Positions 6,648-16,123 of a DNA stretch of 35,349 bases are shown piece by piece. Position numbers and translations under genes: made by a program. The DNA is taken from the NCBI GenBank assembly GCA_021836035.1, contig JAKBJL010000006.1, positions 1-35,349 on the forward strand. Direction: 5' to 3'. The notes below the pieces were generated by a model. It saw only the letters and a program-made list of their open reading frames with translations. It searched no databases and was not told where the DNA came from. The DNA is from a bacterium (GTDB lineage: Bacteria; Patescibacteriota; Microgenomatia; JAMCZE01). Numbering within the stretch: position 1 is the stretch's first letter; each line of letters begins with the position of its first letter.

Positions 6648-7788
6648 CAGCCAGCATCAGCCAGAGCCACTCCATAACCCAGGGATAAAAGAGCGTATTG
6701 TTAAACCAGCTGTGGATAAGGATTGCCAATAAACCGGCCGTAAAAATCAGATTATTTCTCCCCGTCAGCCACATCACCCGGAGCAGGTTAAGAAAACAAA
6801 TAAAACCGACTAGGCCGGTTGTTGCCAGAACCAATAAGAGAGAGGAATCCGCGCCCGCTCCCGCGTGGCTTACGGCTAATGACTGGCTAAGCTCGGGATT
6901 TAACTTTTCCCGGGTATAACGATAGGCATCAAAACCGACTCCCAAAACGGGGCTGATAGTCCAGATCCGCAGACTTTGCTGCCAGTTTTGTATCCGGGCA
7001 TAAATGCTGTTCTCGCGTGACAGACGGGTTCCTTCACCCGTGGACTGGGGTAGCAGGGGGATCGTTACGGCTATTACCAAAGCGGCGACCACCAGGATCT
7101 TCGGCGATCTTTTAAAGAAGGCTATAACGGCAAAAGCCGCCAGGTACATTAGGTATGAAGCCCGGGAATAGGTCAAAGCCAGTGCCATGTAGATAACCGC
7201 CATGATTGGCCAATAATAAAACCGGCCCGGATTTAAGACTCTCTGCCCCTGGAAAACCATTAGCAGTCCCAGGGCCAGGATCGCTCCGGTAAAACCGGGG
7301 TCAAGGAAAGTCCCGACAAGACGGTAATAATGATCATCCCAGCCCCATTGGGCTAAAAAGGAAACGTCGGGAATGAATACATATTGTAATAGGCCGAGTA
7401 TGGCGACAGCCAAGATCGCGATAGTAAACAATTTGAGCAAATAAATATTTTCCTCCCGGGAGCCGTCTTTAAAAACGAAATATAGTCCGGCATAGACAAA
7501 AAAGCGCAGCGGATAGAGTCCCGCAATTGCCAATTGCCGGATGGTTAAGTTCGGAAGGTTAACAAAAAGCGATAAAACTATCGCTACGGCAAAAACCAGT
7601 AAAGCCCGGAATAAAGGATGATAAAACCAATTTTTAATCAGCCGCCGCTTGGTTATTAATCCGGACAGAACTACCAGTCCCACCGCCAAATCGTTTAAAG
7701 GGAGGGCCACCTCATTTCCCGGGAGATTAATCCTTCCCAATTGTCCCAGGACAAAAATTGCCAAGAGGACGGTTAAATAAACCTTCAT
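6631..7788 (-). CDS. O-antigen ligase / Wzy polymerase-like membrane protein
   Basis: 385 residues with about ten hydrophobic segments. The pattern fits the O-antigen ligase/polymerase superfamily (WaaL/Wzy/TuaE): a TYSRASYLMYLA helix (about 208-219) and, near residue 283, a large outside loop beginning LGVGFDAYRYTREKLNPE, followed by the His-Ala-Gly segment AVSHAGAGADSSLLLVL. Such proteins attach or polymerise undecaprenyl-linked glycans on the outer face; donor and acceptor are unknown. ATG 7788 overlaps the upstream GT-C stop by 4 bases (ATGA), so it is translationally coupled and is the last gene of the 9980-6631 unit. It converges with the Ig-like gene with a 17-base overlap. Confidence 0.82.
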   Translation of the reverse strand: MKVYLTVLLAIFVLGQLGRINLPGNEVALPLNDLAVGLVVLSGLITKRRLIKNWFYHPLFRALLVFAVAIVLSLFVNLPNLTIRQLAIAGLYPLRFFVYAGLYFVFKDGSREENIYLLKLFTIAILAVAILGLLQYVFIPDVSFLAQWGWDDHYYRLVGTFLDPGFTGAILALGLLMVFQGQRVLNPGRFYYWPIMAVIYMALALTYSRASYLMYLAAFAVIAFFKRSPKILVVAALVIAVTIPLLPQSTGEGTRLSRENSIYARIQNWQQSLRIWTISPVLGVGFDAYRYTREKLNPELSQSLAVSHAGAGADSSLLLVLATTGLVGFICFLNLLRVMWLTGRNNLIFTAGLLAILIHSWFNNTLFYPWVMEWLWLMLAVRENI

Positions 7789-9173
7789 AAACGATATACT
7801 ATCAATTTTTGGCGGTTATCCCGATAAACTTCCTGCCACCGGTAACTCCGGTATAAAGTCTCCGTATTTTCACTCCAGGGGCCGTCCGGAACGATTAAAT
7901 AATCGACTTTCTCTCCCCGGTACCAAGATTCCTCAACGAAGGGAAAATCAAGATAATAAAGGTTATGCACGCCGGATACATAAGCCAGGTCGGTACTTTG
8001 AATATGGTCCGCAAACCACCCGGAACAATCGTAAAAAGTCCCCGGGAGCTTAGCTAAATTACGGCAAAGGTACGCTGTGCGCGTTTCCCGGCCCAAAATA
8101 ACCGGCAACAGGCGAAAAGTCGCGATTCCCCGGTAAAACAAATTAAGGACCGCGATAACCAGCGCACCCGCGAACAATAAGCGGCGCAGGAAACGGTCCG
8201 GAATATTTTTAATTACGAGGCCGCTTAGCAAAGCCCAGACCGGCAAATAGGGCAAAAGGAAACGGCCGCCCCCCGTGCGCGGAATTAGCCACCAAACCAA
8301 ATAAGCTAAAACGGAATAAATAATCAGGGGATAACTATTCTTCGGCATGTTTTTGCGAAATATGATTAAAAACGGCAAAAGCATCAGAAATAAAGGGCTG
8401 ATGGGGTCGGCGGACCCTATTGCCAGTTTGACAAAATCGGTTATTAAACCCGGAAATTGAAACACCAGACGATGGCTTTTATCCAGAATATCCGCTCCCA
8501 GGGGGTAAAAAGGATAGCCGGTATTTAAATAGGCGGATACAAACCAGGGAAGCGCGACTACGCCGGCGGTAACGGTAAGCAGCAATATTTTCTTCAGATC
8601 CCGATATACCATAAGGCCTAACAGTAATAATATTCCTGCGGTTCCGAGAGCCAGGGTTTTGCTGGCAATTGCCAGCCCCAAAGCTATCCCTGACCAGAAA
8701 ATTTTCCTGTTCAGCAAAAGATACAAGGCCAAGATTTCCCAAAAGGTTCTTTCTAAATCAATATAGGCGCTCCCCGAAAGCCAACCGACCAGGGGAGTCA
8801 CGTAAAAAATCAGCACTGCTAGCAGGCTGTAGGTTTCCTCAAGATATTTACGGGCCAATAAGTACAAAATCCCGGCGCTGCCCGCTCCCGCCGCCCACCC
8901 CAGAAGATGCGGACCGGTTTCCCGCCCCGCCGGGAAGAATTTTAATAAAAATAGAAAGATCATTTCCGTCAGGCGCGGCATCTCGCTGTAATAGAGCAAA
9001 CCCCCGGGGATATGATAAACAGCGCGGGCCGCGAGGTATAATTTAGGGATCGTCAAATGGTACCAGAGGGCGTCAAAACCCATTTCCGGACCAAAAGCAC
9101 TTAAAAGATTTACCGCCAAAGCAGCCGCCAGCAAAAAGAGCAATCCTACCTTAAGCAAATATTTCCCCGGCAT
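7785..9173 (-). CDS. GT-C glycosyltransferase, ArnT/PMT-like
   Basis: About 462 residues and roughly eleven hydrophobic helices, the GT-C fold of enzymes that use polyprenyl-phosphate sugars on the outer membrane face. The first outside loop has the acidic motif GPEMGFDALWYHLTIPKLYL, where Glu/Asp are the expected catalytic or metal residues; a GSAYIDLERTFWE loop and a soluble C-terminal domain follow. Sugar and acceptor are unknown. The frame opens at TTG 9215, but ATG 9173 is preferred because the 14 extra residues (MGRRCSARICSDAL) look non-native ahead of the first helix; there is no Shine-Dalgarno to decide. Second gene of the GT2/GT-C/ligase run. Confidence 0.8.
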   Translation of the reverse strand: MPGKYLLKVGLLFLLAAALAVNLLSAFGPEMGFDALWYHLTIPKLYLAARAVYHIPGGLLYYSEMPRLTEMIFLFLLKFFPAGRETGPHLLGWAAGAGSAGILYLLARKYLEETYSLLAVLIFYVTPLVGWLSGSAYIDLERTFWEILALYLLLNRKIFWSGIALGLAIASKTLALGTAGILLLLGLMVYRDLKKILLLTVTAGVVALPWFVSAYLNTGYPFYPLGADILDKSHRLVFQFPGLITDFVKLAIGSADPISPLFLMLLPFLIIFRKNMPKNSYPLIIYSVLAYLVWWLIPRTGGGRFLLPYLPVWALLSGLVIKNIPDRFLRRLLFAGALVIAVLNLFYRGIATFRLLPVILGRETRTAYLCRNLAKLPGTFYDCSGWFADHIQSTDLAYVSGVHNLYYLDFPFVEESWYRGEKVDYLIVPDGPWSENTETLYRSYRWQEVYRDNRQKLIVYRL

Positions 9174-9230
9174 AAGAGCATCAGAACATATCCGAGCAGA
9201 ACAGCGCCGACCCAAAATAGAGCGATTATC

Positions 9231-9980
9231 TTATAAATTCTGCTCATACATTTTTACCCTGACAACCAGGGACTGGAAGCTCATCAGCCAAGCCATGACT
9301 AAACCCGCTTCCCCGTCGAGAAGTCCCCTTTTTAAAAGGTAATTTTGAAGAAATTTTCCCAAAGGGTTTATCACCACCCGCCAGTAGCGAAAGCTTTTTC
9401 CCTCTTTCGCAAGTTCCCCGGCGTCAATCCCGCTGTAATAATTTACGCTATCCAGAAAATCCCTGACCGTTGGGTGGGGATAATGCATAAGAGGAGTTTT
9501 AAGCTCCCCCGTCTTTCCTTTAATATCCCAAAACTCGTGCACTTTCCGTCTCCAGAAACCGGCCTCTTTTCTACCCAGACGCAAAAGCTTAACCCGGCCG
9601 GTTTCGCCGTGGCGCAGCATCCGTTGCCGAAAACTATCACTCCTTTTTATAAAATATCCAACGCAGGGTGTACCGGCCAGTGTTTGTTGTATCTCCGCGG
9701 CCAATTCCGGGGTAACCTCCTCGTCAGCGTCCAAAAATAAAATCCAATCCCCCGCCGTTTTACTGAGAGCAAAATTGCGTTGGGCCGCAAAATCACCGTT
9801 TAACTTCCTGGTAAGCAAATGGCAATGGCGATTTTCCCTGCTGAAGCGGGAGACGAGAGCGGCCGTTTGATCTCCGGAACAATCATCAATTACCAGGATC
9901 TCCCCCGCCCAAATGACGGACCGCAGACAACGCTCAATATTTTTTTCCTCATTATGCGTTAAAATAGCCACTGTCAGCAT
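9231..9980 (-). CDS. GT2 glycosyltransferase (WaaE/KdtX-like)
   Basis: 249-residue GT-A-fold family 2 enzyme. Seen: N-terminal TVAILTHNEEKNIERCLRSV (nucleotide-binding start), VIDDCSGDQT (about 31-40), and the metal-binding LDADEEVT (about 83-90); after that comes an LPS-core-type region with KVHEFWDIKGKTG and MHYPH. Cytoplasmic or membrane-associated, it transfers a sugar from a nucleotide donor in glycan assembly. Its ATG at 9980 overlaps the start codon of the divergent GT-C gene (CATG, 9978-9981), so its promoter must lie inside that gene: TAAAAT at 9989-9994 ends 8 bases upstream. First gene of the 9980-6631 unit. Confidence 0.88.
   Translation of the reverse strand: MLTVAILTHNEEKNIERCLRSVIWAGEILVIDDCSGDQTAALVSRFSRENRHCHLLTRKLNGDFAAQRNFALSKTAGDWILFLDADEEVTPELAAEIQQTLAGTPCVGYFIKRSDSFRQRMLRHGETGRVKLLRLGRKEAGFWRRKVHEFWDIKGKTGELKTPLMHYPHPTVRDFLDSVNYYSGIDAGELAKEGKSFRYWRVVINPLGKFLQNYLLKRGLLDGEAGLVMAWLMSFQSLVVRVKMYEQNL
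9960..9965 (+). promoter_or_regulatory. Candidate -10 for the plus-strand GT-C gene
   Basis: TAAAAT 13 bases before ATG 9979, inside the 5' end of the opposite GT2 gene. No good -35 is visible. Confidence 0.35.
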
Positions 9981-11133
9981 GTGGTCCTATTTTATCTTAT
10001 TTCTTTACCTGGTAACACTTCCGCTGCTTTTTATTTTTTCCTATTCCCAGGCCGACCCGGGTTTTTACCTGCTTTCTAATCCCGCCTTTAAAATATTTCA
10101 GGACCGGATGGTTTACCTGGGAACACAGGAACGATACTTTTCCGGTAACCTCTTTTTCCTGATTTTGCTGCTGCTTTTCGCCGCTTATTTTCTCCTCTCT
10201 TACCGGCAATATCTAACCCCGAGACCGCTGCTCATTGCTCTTTTCGTCCTGATTATCGTTTTTGGCCTTATGACTTACCCGGCGTTTCTTTCGCACGATA
10301 TCTTCAGTTACCTGCTTTACGCCAAGATAACCGCTTTCTACCACAAAAACCCCTGGTTCGTACTACCCCGGGATTTCCCTTCCGATCCCCTGCTCCCCTA
10401 TAACCACTGGCCAACCAGCGCCAGCCGTTACGGACCAACCTGGATTGCTTTATCGAGCGCGCTTTATTATCTCGCCCGGGGGAATATTACCTTCCTGATG
10501 TTTCTTTTCAAATCCGCTCTGGCGGCCCTTTTCCTCGGTAACCTTTTCTTGCTGAAAAAGCTGGCCATAAACTTAAAAGTCAACTTCCGGCCGGTGCTGA
10601 TTTTTACCGCTTTTAACCCCTTTTTTATTATGGAGTCGATTGTCAGCCCGCATACCGATACGGTCATGACCTTTTTCGCTCTTTTGGCTTTCCTCCTGCT
10701 GCTGCGTAAACGTTACTTATTTTCCGGGTTCTCTTTCCTGCTTTCCCTCGGAGCAAAGATCGTTTCCCTGCCGCTGGGGCTAATATATCTCTTGCTTTAT
10801 TTCCTGCCACTTACGGCCAGGCAGCTGGCCTGGCTATTTTTAGGTTTAGGCTTTGGCGGTGCGGCGATCATTATAGCCCGCTGGTCAATTAACCCCTGGT
10901 ACCTTTTTTTGCCTCTTACCTTCGGCAGTCTTTTGATTAACTACCGTAGCGTTCGCTACCTTCTCTGGTCCTTATCGGCGGCAGCTTTGGTCAGATATCT
11001 GCCCTATTTTTATCTGGGCTATTTTGATCCGCACAATAAGATAAGACTGCTGCTCTTCTGTTTGCTCCTGGTTCCCTACGGAATCTGGCTTATTCGCCGA
11101 TGGCGTAGATATCGGTTTGGGGGAAAGATTTAA
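9979..11133 (+). CDS. GT-C mannosyltransferase-like membrane protein (MptB/MptA-like)
   Basis: 384 residues with about ten or more hydrophobic helices. The first large loop carries YPAFLSHDIFSYLLYAKI and then KNPW, which matches the S-x-D-I-F-S-Y motif of polyprenol-phosphomannose-dependent alpha-mannosyltransferases (MptA/MptB type); Asp in SHDIF is the expected catalytic base. It would add mannose or another polyprenyl-phosphate sugar on the outer face. ATG 9979 is chosen because it opens directly into the first helix; upstream codons would be antisense to the GT2 gene. It is the only plus-strand gene in 6631-17771 and its 3' end overlaps the convergent gene by 44 bases. Confidence 0.8.
   Translation: MWSYFILFLYLVTLPLLFIFSYSQADPGFYLLSNPAFKIFQDRMVYLGTQERYFSGNLFFLILLLLFAAYFLLSYRQYLTPRPLLIALFVLIIVFGLMTYPAFLSHDIFSYLLYAKITAFYHKNPWFVLPRDFPSDPLLPYNHWPTSASRYGPTWIALSSALYYLARGNITFLMFLFKSALAALFLGNLFLLKKLAINLKVNFRPVLIFTAFNPFFIMESIVSPHTDTVMTFFALLAFLLLLRKRYLFSGFSFLLSLGAKIVSLPLGLIYLLLYFLPLTARQLAWLFLGLGFGGAAIIIARWSINPWYLFLPLTFGSLLINYRSVRYLLWSLSAAALVRYLPYFYLGYFDPHNKIRLLLFCLLLVPYGIWLIRRWRRYRFGGKI
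9989..9994 (-). promoter_or_regulatory. Candidate -10 for the GT2 gene at 9980
   Basis: Minus-strand TAAAAT ending 8 bases before ATG 9980, inside the first codons of the divergent GT-C gene. The spacing fits the leaderless pattern; the -35 is weak. Confidence 0.4.
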
Positions 11134-12652
11134 TTAACTTCAGGGCCGGATACCTGCTGATTTTTGCTTCCCACGATACCGGAGCCAAAACCAATTTAAT
11201 CTTCTGGTCCTGCAAATATTGAATCGTCGCGGCGGAAGGAAAATTTGCCTGCAGCCAGCGGACCTTTACTTCCCACTCCTTTGGAGAAAAGCCGGAATAA
11301 CCGTTAAACATCGGCTGCCAATGAATGGTGGAGTAATATTCCCTCAGGGTTTCCCTTTCCAATTGGGAATCGTCCCAGCGGTAAATCGGGAATTGAATCA
11401 GGGGCAGGGTCGTTTTCAGCGTGCTCAACCAAACCTGCTCCGGCGGAAAAGAGGCGGGTTTGGGAACCGGGTAAAAAGAGAGCGGATACTTAATTTGGAA
11501 AAGCACTAAGAGAGAAAACAATAATAATATTTTCGGGCGGAGATGCTTGCGTAAGATCATTCCCGTTGCGACGCAAACCGCTAAAAAAGAGAGGATCAGC
11601 CAGCGGGAAGGTGTTCGAAAACCGGAAAATCCCGGCACCAGGTAATAAAAAAGAGCATAAGGCAGAGGCAGCGCCGGCAGGGGGCCGATATGAACCGTAT
11701 TTTTAAAAATATGCAGCGCCGGGCCCAACGCTAAAACAAAAGCCAAGAGGGCTAATATAAACCAGTAACTTATCTCCCTGGGTAAAATATCTATTTTTTT
11801 CGACTTCCTAAAAGTTGAGATTAGCATCGCCAGGGTCCCTAAAAAAAGCGTTATAAATACCCAACCGGGGAAAAATTGTCCGGCTAAATCCTGCGGGGCC
11901 AGGGAAAAATGGATAGCGTCTCTAATGGGGCGCACGTAATGGTATTGCCGGGAGACAAAAAAGTAGGGTAAAAGAAACGGGGCGGTAAACAGTCCCGCGA
12001 TTAGCGTAGACTTTATTATTGCCACACGTTCCTTTTTTTGCCAAAGAAACCACAACCCGGCGGTCAACAGTAAAAAATACAGAAAAAGGGCGGTGGTAAG
12101 GGAGGAGATCCCAAAAAAGAGGGCATAGAGAAAGTATCTTTTCCGCAGCAAAAAATATATCGCTAATATTACCGGCCAGAAATTAAGCAGTTGTAAATGC
12201 ACCAGATAAACAAAGCGGAACGGGGAAAAGGTAAAAAGCAAAGCGATAAAAAAAGCTAAATCCGCTTTTCCCGACAAATAACGTACCAGCAGAAAAACCG
12301 CCCATCCGGTGAGGATGAAACCGCCCAGGAGATTAAGATTATAAGCCAGCAGGGGTTCGTGAAATATCAAGACGGCAGGCATCGCCAAAATCGCTTCCGG
12401 AAGCATAAAATCCGAAAAGGCTAAGGTGCCTCCGGCCGGAAAAAAGATATTGGCGTTATAAAAATTCCTGAGTCCCTCCCCTCCGGAAGTTAAAGCATGA
12501 ATAACCCAGTTCAGATACCAGGTAATTAGCAAGCCGTCAACGCGGTCAACCACCAGGGTATCTAAATGCAGAATTAAAGGCCAGGTTATGACAATAGTGA
12601 TGGCCGTCATAACCGCCAGCACCCCGAGAGACGTTTTATCTGCTTTAATCAC
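11090..12652 (-). CDS. Uncharacterised GT-C-like multi-spanning membrane protein
   Basis: About 520 residues with some twelve hydrophobic segments. The first outside loop has LVVDRVDGLLITWYLNWVIH followed by NANIFFPAGGTLAFSD, a pattern I associate with a widespread, functionally uncharacterised GT-C-like family; the soluble C-terminal part contains YSTIHWQPMFNGYSGF. Probably an outer-face sugar transferase. GTG 12652 is preferred as start (8-base overlap with the preceding stop, coupled translation); the frame extends to 12742 but that part is a shadow of the upstream gene, and ATG 12610 is an alternative. Last gene of the DUF2130-led minus unit; its end overlaps the opposite GT-C gene by 44 bases. 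Confidence 0.72.
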   Translation of the reverse strand: MIKADKTSLGVLAVMTAITIVITWPLILHLDTLVVDRVDGLLITWYLNWVIHALTSGGEGLRNFYNANIFFPAGGTLAFSDFMLPEAILAMPAVLIFHEPLLAYNLNLLGGFILTGWAVFLLVRYLSGKADLAFFIALLFTFSPFRFVYLVHLQLLNFWPVILAIYFLLRKRYFLYALFFGISSLTTALFLYFLLLTAGLWFLWQKKERVAIIKSTLIAGLFTAPFLLPYFFVSRQYHYVRPIRDAIHFSLAPQDLAGQFFPGWVFITLFLGTLAMLISTFRKSKKIDILPREISYWFILALLAFVLALGPALHIFKNTVHIGPLPALPLPYALFYYLVPGFSGFRTPSRWLILSFLAVCVATGMILRKHLRPKILLLFSLLVLFQIKYPLSFYPVPKPASFPPEQVWLSTLKTTLPLIQFPIYRWDDSQLERETLREYYSTIHWQPMFNGYSGFSPKEWEVKVRWLQANFPSAATIQYLQDQKIKLVLAPVSWEAKISRYPALKLIKSFPQTDIYAIGE

Positions 12653-14132
12653 AATCAGAAACGCAATATATCCGGGCCCCGGCAAAATCCGCCACCAATC
12701 TTCCCCGGTCCCGGAAAAATCCGTAGCCTTTCTCCCTTTCACACAAAAAATATTTTACCCGGTACTCCCGGATAAAGCGGACGAAATTATCTTTGGATAA
12801 ATTATCGGGTACAAGAATCGCCGGCCGGTCAACAAAGATATTAAACTGCAGGGCGTTGGTGGTGGCAAAAATTGCTGACGGGGCAGTATGCTTGTCTATC
12901 CAACGGTAAACCTCCTGTTTCTCCAAACGATTCCAGATATCAATCTGCGGTTCGGTATTACGGGCCCAGAAGATTCTGTGTATATCCAAAACCAGATAAA
13001 CGCTCAGTGTCAGTACGCTAACCACCGAGGGTAGCGGCCAACGGGAAAACTCTTTTAAAAACTGCAATACCAGCGGCAAGAGCAGTAAATAAATAACTAT
13101 AAAATGCCTTTCGCGCTCAAAAATCGCCGCCCACAAGAGCGTGTACAAACCCAGGGTCAGGAAACTAAAAATCAGCAGCGGACTGAATTTTTGCCACCGG
13201 CGAAAACCATAGAGCACAAAAAATATTAAAGGGCCGAAATAACCGAAAGTCATAAAACTATTCAGGTGGTTTATGAGGTTAATGCCAAGCCTGCTGATAA
13301 TCCAAAGATAGTTTTGGCGGACAAATTCCGCGATCGCGGGGATAGGGCGCTCAAAACCTCCGCCCAGCGCTTCCTGAAGGGATCTTACCCGAAAATAGAT
13401 CTCGTTATAGGTAAATAAAGGATTCCCGTTGAGGCGGAAATTAAGATAAAAGAAGGGCAAAGCGGTTAGTAAAAATCCCAGAAACAGCAAGAACAGATAA
13501 CGAGGCTTTCGTTTTAAAGACCAGCCGAAAGCCGGCAATATAAATAGGCCTTCCAGGCGCGTAAGATAAGCAAGCCCCGCCAATATTCCCAGAATAAAAT
13601 ACTTGCCCGCTTGTTCCCGCATCCTGAAAAATACAACCATCGCTATAAGTACCCAGAATATTAACAGCGGTTCCGAAAGAATCAGGCGGCTGTTAACAAA
13701 CATATTGGGGTTAAAAGCCGCCAATAATCCGCCGAAGAAGGATAATTTTGCGGAAAAGAAAGAGCGGCAAAGAAGATAAACCAAACCGGCGTTTAAAGCA
13801 TTAAGCAATAAATAACCCAGTTGGAGAAAATAGGCATCGTTTTTAATGCGTAATAAAAAAGAGAGCGCGATCGCCGTCGCCACGGGACGGCCCTTTAAAG
13901 CCGAAGTAATCACCGGATCGGTTTGAAAGAGACGGAATTTTACGCTTTGGGTCAGCCCCCTCCCCAGGGCGAGATTCCGCGCCACATTCAGATACTCGCC
14001 GGTATCATCCGTACGCCAATACGGAGTGTGATACAACGGAAGACGGATCATTAAGGCCAGCAGGATAACTAATAACGGGAGAGGGAAACCCCTAGAGTTC
14101 CAATTGGTTAACGCTCTGCCAATCGTTTTCAT
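12645..14132 (-). CDS. GT39/ArnT-like GT-C glycosyltransferase
   Basis: 495 residues, about eleven helices. The hallmark first-loop motif WRTDDTGEYLNVARNLALG (about 38-56) is the D-D/E site of the PMT/ArnT family, and SRLILSEPLLIFW plus TRLEGLFILPAFG follow in the expected helices. It uses polyprenyl-phosphate sugars to modify lipids, proteins or glycans outside the membrane; the acceptor is unknown. ATG 14132 lies 41 bases inside the end of the beta-propeller gene; a TAAAAT at 14144-14149 could give it an additional promoter. It runs into the next GT-C gene with an 8-base overlap. Confidence 0.85.
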   Translation of the reverse strand: MKTIGRALTNWNSRGFPLPLLVILLALMIRLPLYHTPYWRTDDTGEYLNVARNLALGRGLTQSVKFRLFQTDPVITSALKGRPVATAIALSFLLRIKNDAYFLQLGYLLLNALNAGLVYLLCRSFFSAKLSFFGGLLAAFNPNMFVNSRLILSEPLLIFWVLIAMVVFFRMREQAGKYFILGILAGLAYLTRLEGLFILPAFGWSLKRKPRYLFLLFLGFLLTALPFFYLNFRLNGNPLFTYNEIYFRVRSLQEALGGGFERPIPAIAEFVRQNYLWIISRLGINLINHLNSFMTFGYFGPLIFFVLYGFRRWQKFSPLLIFSFLTLGLYTLLWAAIFERERHFIVIYLLLLPLVLQFLKEFSRWPLPSVVSVLTLSVYLVLDIHRIFWARNTEPQIDIWNRLEKQEVYRWIDKHTAPSAIFATTNALQFNIFVDRPAILVPDNLSKDNFVRFIREYRVKYFLCEREKGYGFFRDRGRLVADFAGARIYCVSDCD

Positions 14133-16110
14133 TTACTACTACTATTTTATTATCCGCTAGAATATATAAATAATCATTAATATACAAGGCTCTCCGGGGG
14201 TTTATCCCGCTGACTGCCTTAACCATTGTTAACTTATTGCCGGCGTAGGAAAAAATATAACCGCCGCGGCTTCCCGGCAGAAAAAATATTTGGTGTTTAG
14301 GATCAGCCAGGAAAGCGTGGTGAGTATTACTGACATCCGTCCAATACTCGTCCAGATTATATTTATCCGCCTCCTGGGGGTTTTCGGTATTGCTGACGTC
14401 GAAAAGCACCACTTTAACTTTTTGATTTTCCATCCCTACCCCTAAAAGCAGATTATCTTTTAAGGGATGAAGATAGGAAGAATAGCCGGGTATTTTTAAT
14501 TGTCCCTGTACCCGGGGACCGGAGGGATCAGAAAGGTCTACGACGAAAAAGGGGTCAACCTGTTTAAAGGTGACCAGATACCCCCGGTTGCCGATAAAAC
14601 GGACTGCGTAAATTCTTTCTCCTGCGGCCAAATCTTTAACCGCACCTTTAATATTCAGATTCTGATCCAAAATATAGAGGTCGTTAGCGCTTTCTCCCGC
14701 CGCCCCCATACCCGCCCCCCACCAGCCGCCGCCGACAGTTGTAGCCAGACGAAGATTCTTTTGATATTCATCCATGGCAAATTGGTTTAAAAGGCTCCCG
14801 GGAACGCTGCCTGTAGCTTCGATAGCCAAATTATCCGTCCCGATCCGTACCAATCCGGTCTTTTCGAGCTCCCGGTTATGCTTCTTAAGATAATCGTTCA
14901 GGCGGTTCTGCATTTCGTTTTCCCATTTCAGGCGGGCGTCATTGTCCATGGAGTTACGGTAATTTTCCAGAACGACGGACAATTCCGTGTTTTTGGCTGC
15001 CGCCGAAATATCCAAACCCGTTAATTTTTCCAGGTGGGCGATAATTTCCGGGGTAACTAAATCTTTGTTCTGCAGATAAAAATTCAGGAGGAAGGAAACC
15101 GTATCTCCCCTAAGGGTAAAACCGACATAGATATTATTTTCCGACATATAAATATTTGTAGTCCCGGCGGAACCGACAAAAGAAACCTTTTTCATTACCT
15201 CTCCGCTGGCGGGGTTGATTGTCAGGACCGTATAGGTTGCATCTACCGGCGTCGTTCCCTGGGGGTGATAAATTTCAACGCAGGGGATACTCAGCGCTTT
15301 TTCCCCGAAAGATAAAGGTAAAACCGGGCAGGGATGAGAGTTATTCACCCCGGTCCTCATTACTAAATAAATACGGTCTTTATATAAACGGGCGGTAACT
15401 ATTGAGCTGTTGTCTTTAGCCTCGTAATGCCAGACGGACTGCGGTTTTGCCGGATCGGCAACATTATAAGCGTTAATCTTATTATCCGAAGAGAGAACAA
15501 CCAAAGTCTTCCCGCTTAAGAGCAAGTCTCCCGATTTATCCAGTTTTGCCTCTTTAGCCAATTGGTTAAGCGGAAAAGCCCGGATAAGATTCACTCCGCT
15601 CCCCTCTTGGGGTATGGGTAAAGTACCCGGGGCTATTTTTTCCGGAGCGGAGGGAACGCCAAGCGCGCTTACCGAGGTACCCTGCATAATTCTGATAGGA
15701 TAAGTGGTTTGGGCGGAAAAATAAATTTCCTGACCGTCGGTTTTAACGATATCCGGCTCGTCGATACCCTTTACCTGGACGTTTGTTTCGGAAACCCGCT
15801 GCGGAACCGCTCCTATATCCATCGCCCCCGCTTTCGGCGCCAGCGCGCCTGTGGAAGGCAAGGCCTCCCCTAACATTAACCTCGGCTCTCCGTTGGTGAT
15901 TCCCGATTGCTCCTGGGCTTTAGCTATATAATCCCTGAATTCTTTTTCCGAATGAAAGGGAACTAAATTACTCTCGGCTGAAGAACTTAACGGCGGAGAA
16001 GCCGGCGGGCTGATTATCCTGCCCGTAATTTTAAGGTAAATTAGGGTGGCGGCAACGGAAAAGACCGCTATGATAATTATCGCCCCCGCTAATAAATAAG
16101 TTCTTTTCAT
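14092..16110 (-). CDS. Exported beta-propeller domain protein (PF09826 type)
   Basis: 672 residues. One N-terminal transmembrane helix or uncleaved signal (about 5-27) is followed by a Pro/Ser linker and a long C-terminal beta-propeller domain of the kind described as distantly related to WD-40 (PF09826). The hallmark start is VQVKGIDEPDIVKTDGQEIY (about 112-131). Later blades have repeated strands such as GDLLLSGKTLVVLSSDNKIN and NRGYLVTFKQVDPFFVVDLSDP. About residues 350-450 form a helical insertion between blades. Family function is unknown; probably anchored outside the membrane. An AGGGGGA site ends about 3 bases before ATG 16110. It lies 13 bases after the DUF192 gene and overlaps the following GT39 gene by 41. 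Confidence 0.85.
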   Translation of the reverse strand: MKRTYLLAGAIIIIAVFSVAATLIYLKITGRIISPPASPPLSSSAESNLVPFHSEKEFRDYIAKAQEQSGITNGEPRLMLGEALPSTGALAPKAGAMDIGAVPQRVSETNVQVKGIDEPDIVKTDGQEIYFSAQTTYPIRIMQGTSVSALGVPSAPEKIAPGTLPIPQEGSGVNLIRAFPLNQLAKEAKLDKSGDLLLSGKTLVVLSSDNKINAYNVADPAKPQSVWHYEAKDNSSIVTARLYKDRIYLVMRTGVNNSHPCPVLPLSFGEKALSIPCVEIYHPQGTTPVDATYTVLTINPASGEVMKKVSFVGSAGTTNIYMSENNIYVGFTLRGDTVSFLLNFYLQNKDLVTPEIIAHLEKLTGLDISAAAKNTELSVVLENYRNSMDNDARLKWENEMQNRLNDYLKKHNRELEKTGLVRIGTDNLAIEATGSVPGSLLNQFAMDEYQKNLRLATTVGGGWWGAGMGAAGESANDLYILDQNLNIKGAVKDLAAGERIYAVRFIGNRGYLVTFKQVDPFFVVDLSDPSGPRVQGQLKIPGYSSYLHPLKDNLLLGVGMENQKVKVVLFDVSNTENPQEADKYNLDEYWTDVSNTHHAFLADPKHQIFFLPGSRGGYIFSYAGNKLTMVKAVSGINPRRALYINDYLYILADNKIVVVNENDWQSVNQLEL

Positions 16111-16123
16111 CGTCCCCCTTAAT

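Noticed and set aside
9345-9740. Plus-strand open frame of 131 codons opposite the GT2 gene
   Set aside because: It lies fully inside the GT2 coding region, which carries the DADE motif, and has no family-like sequence.
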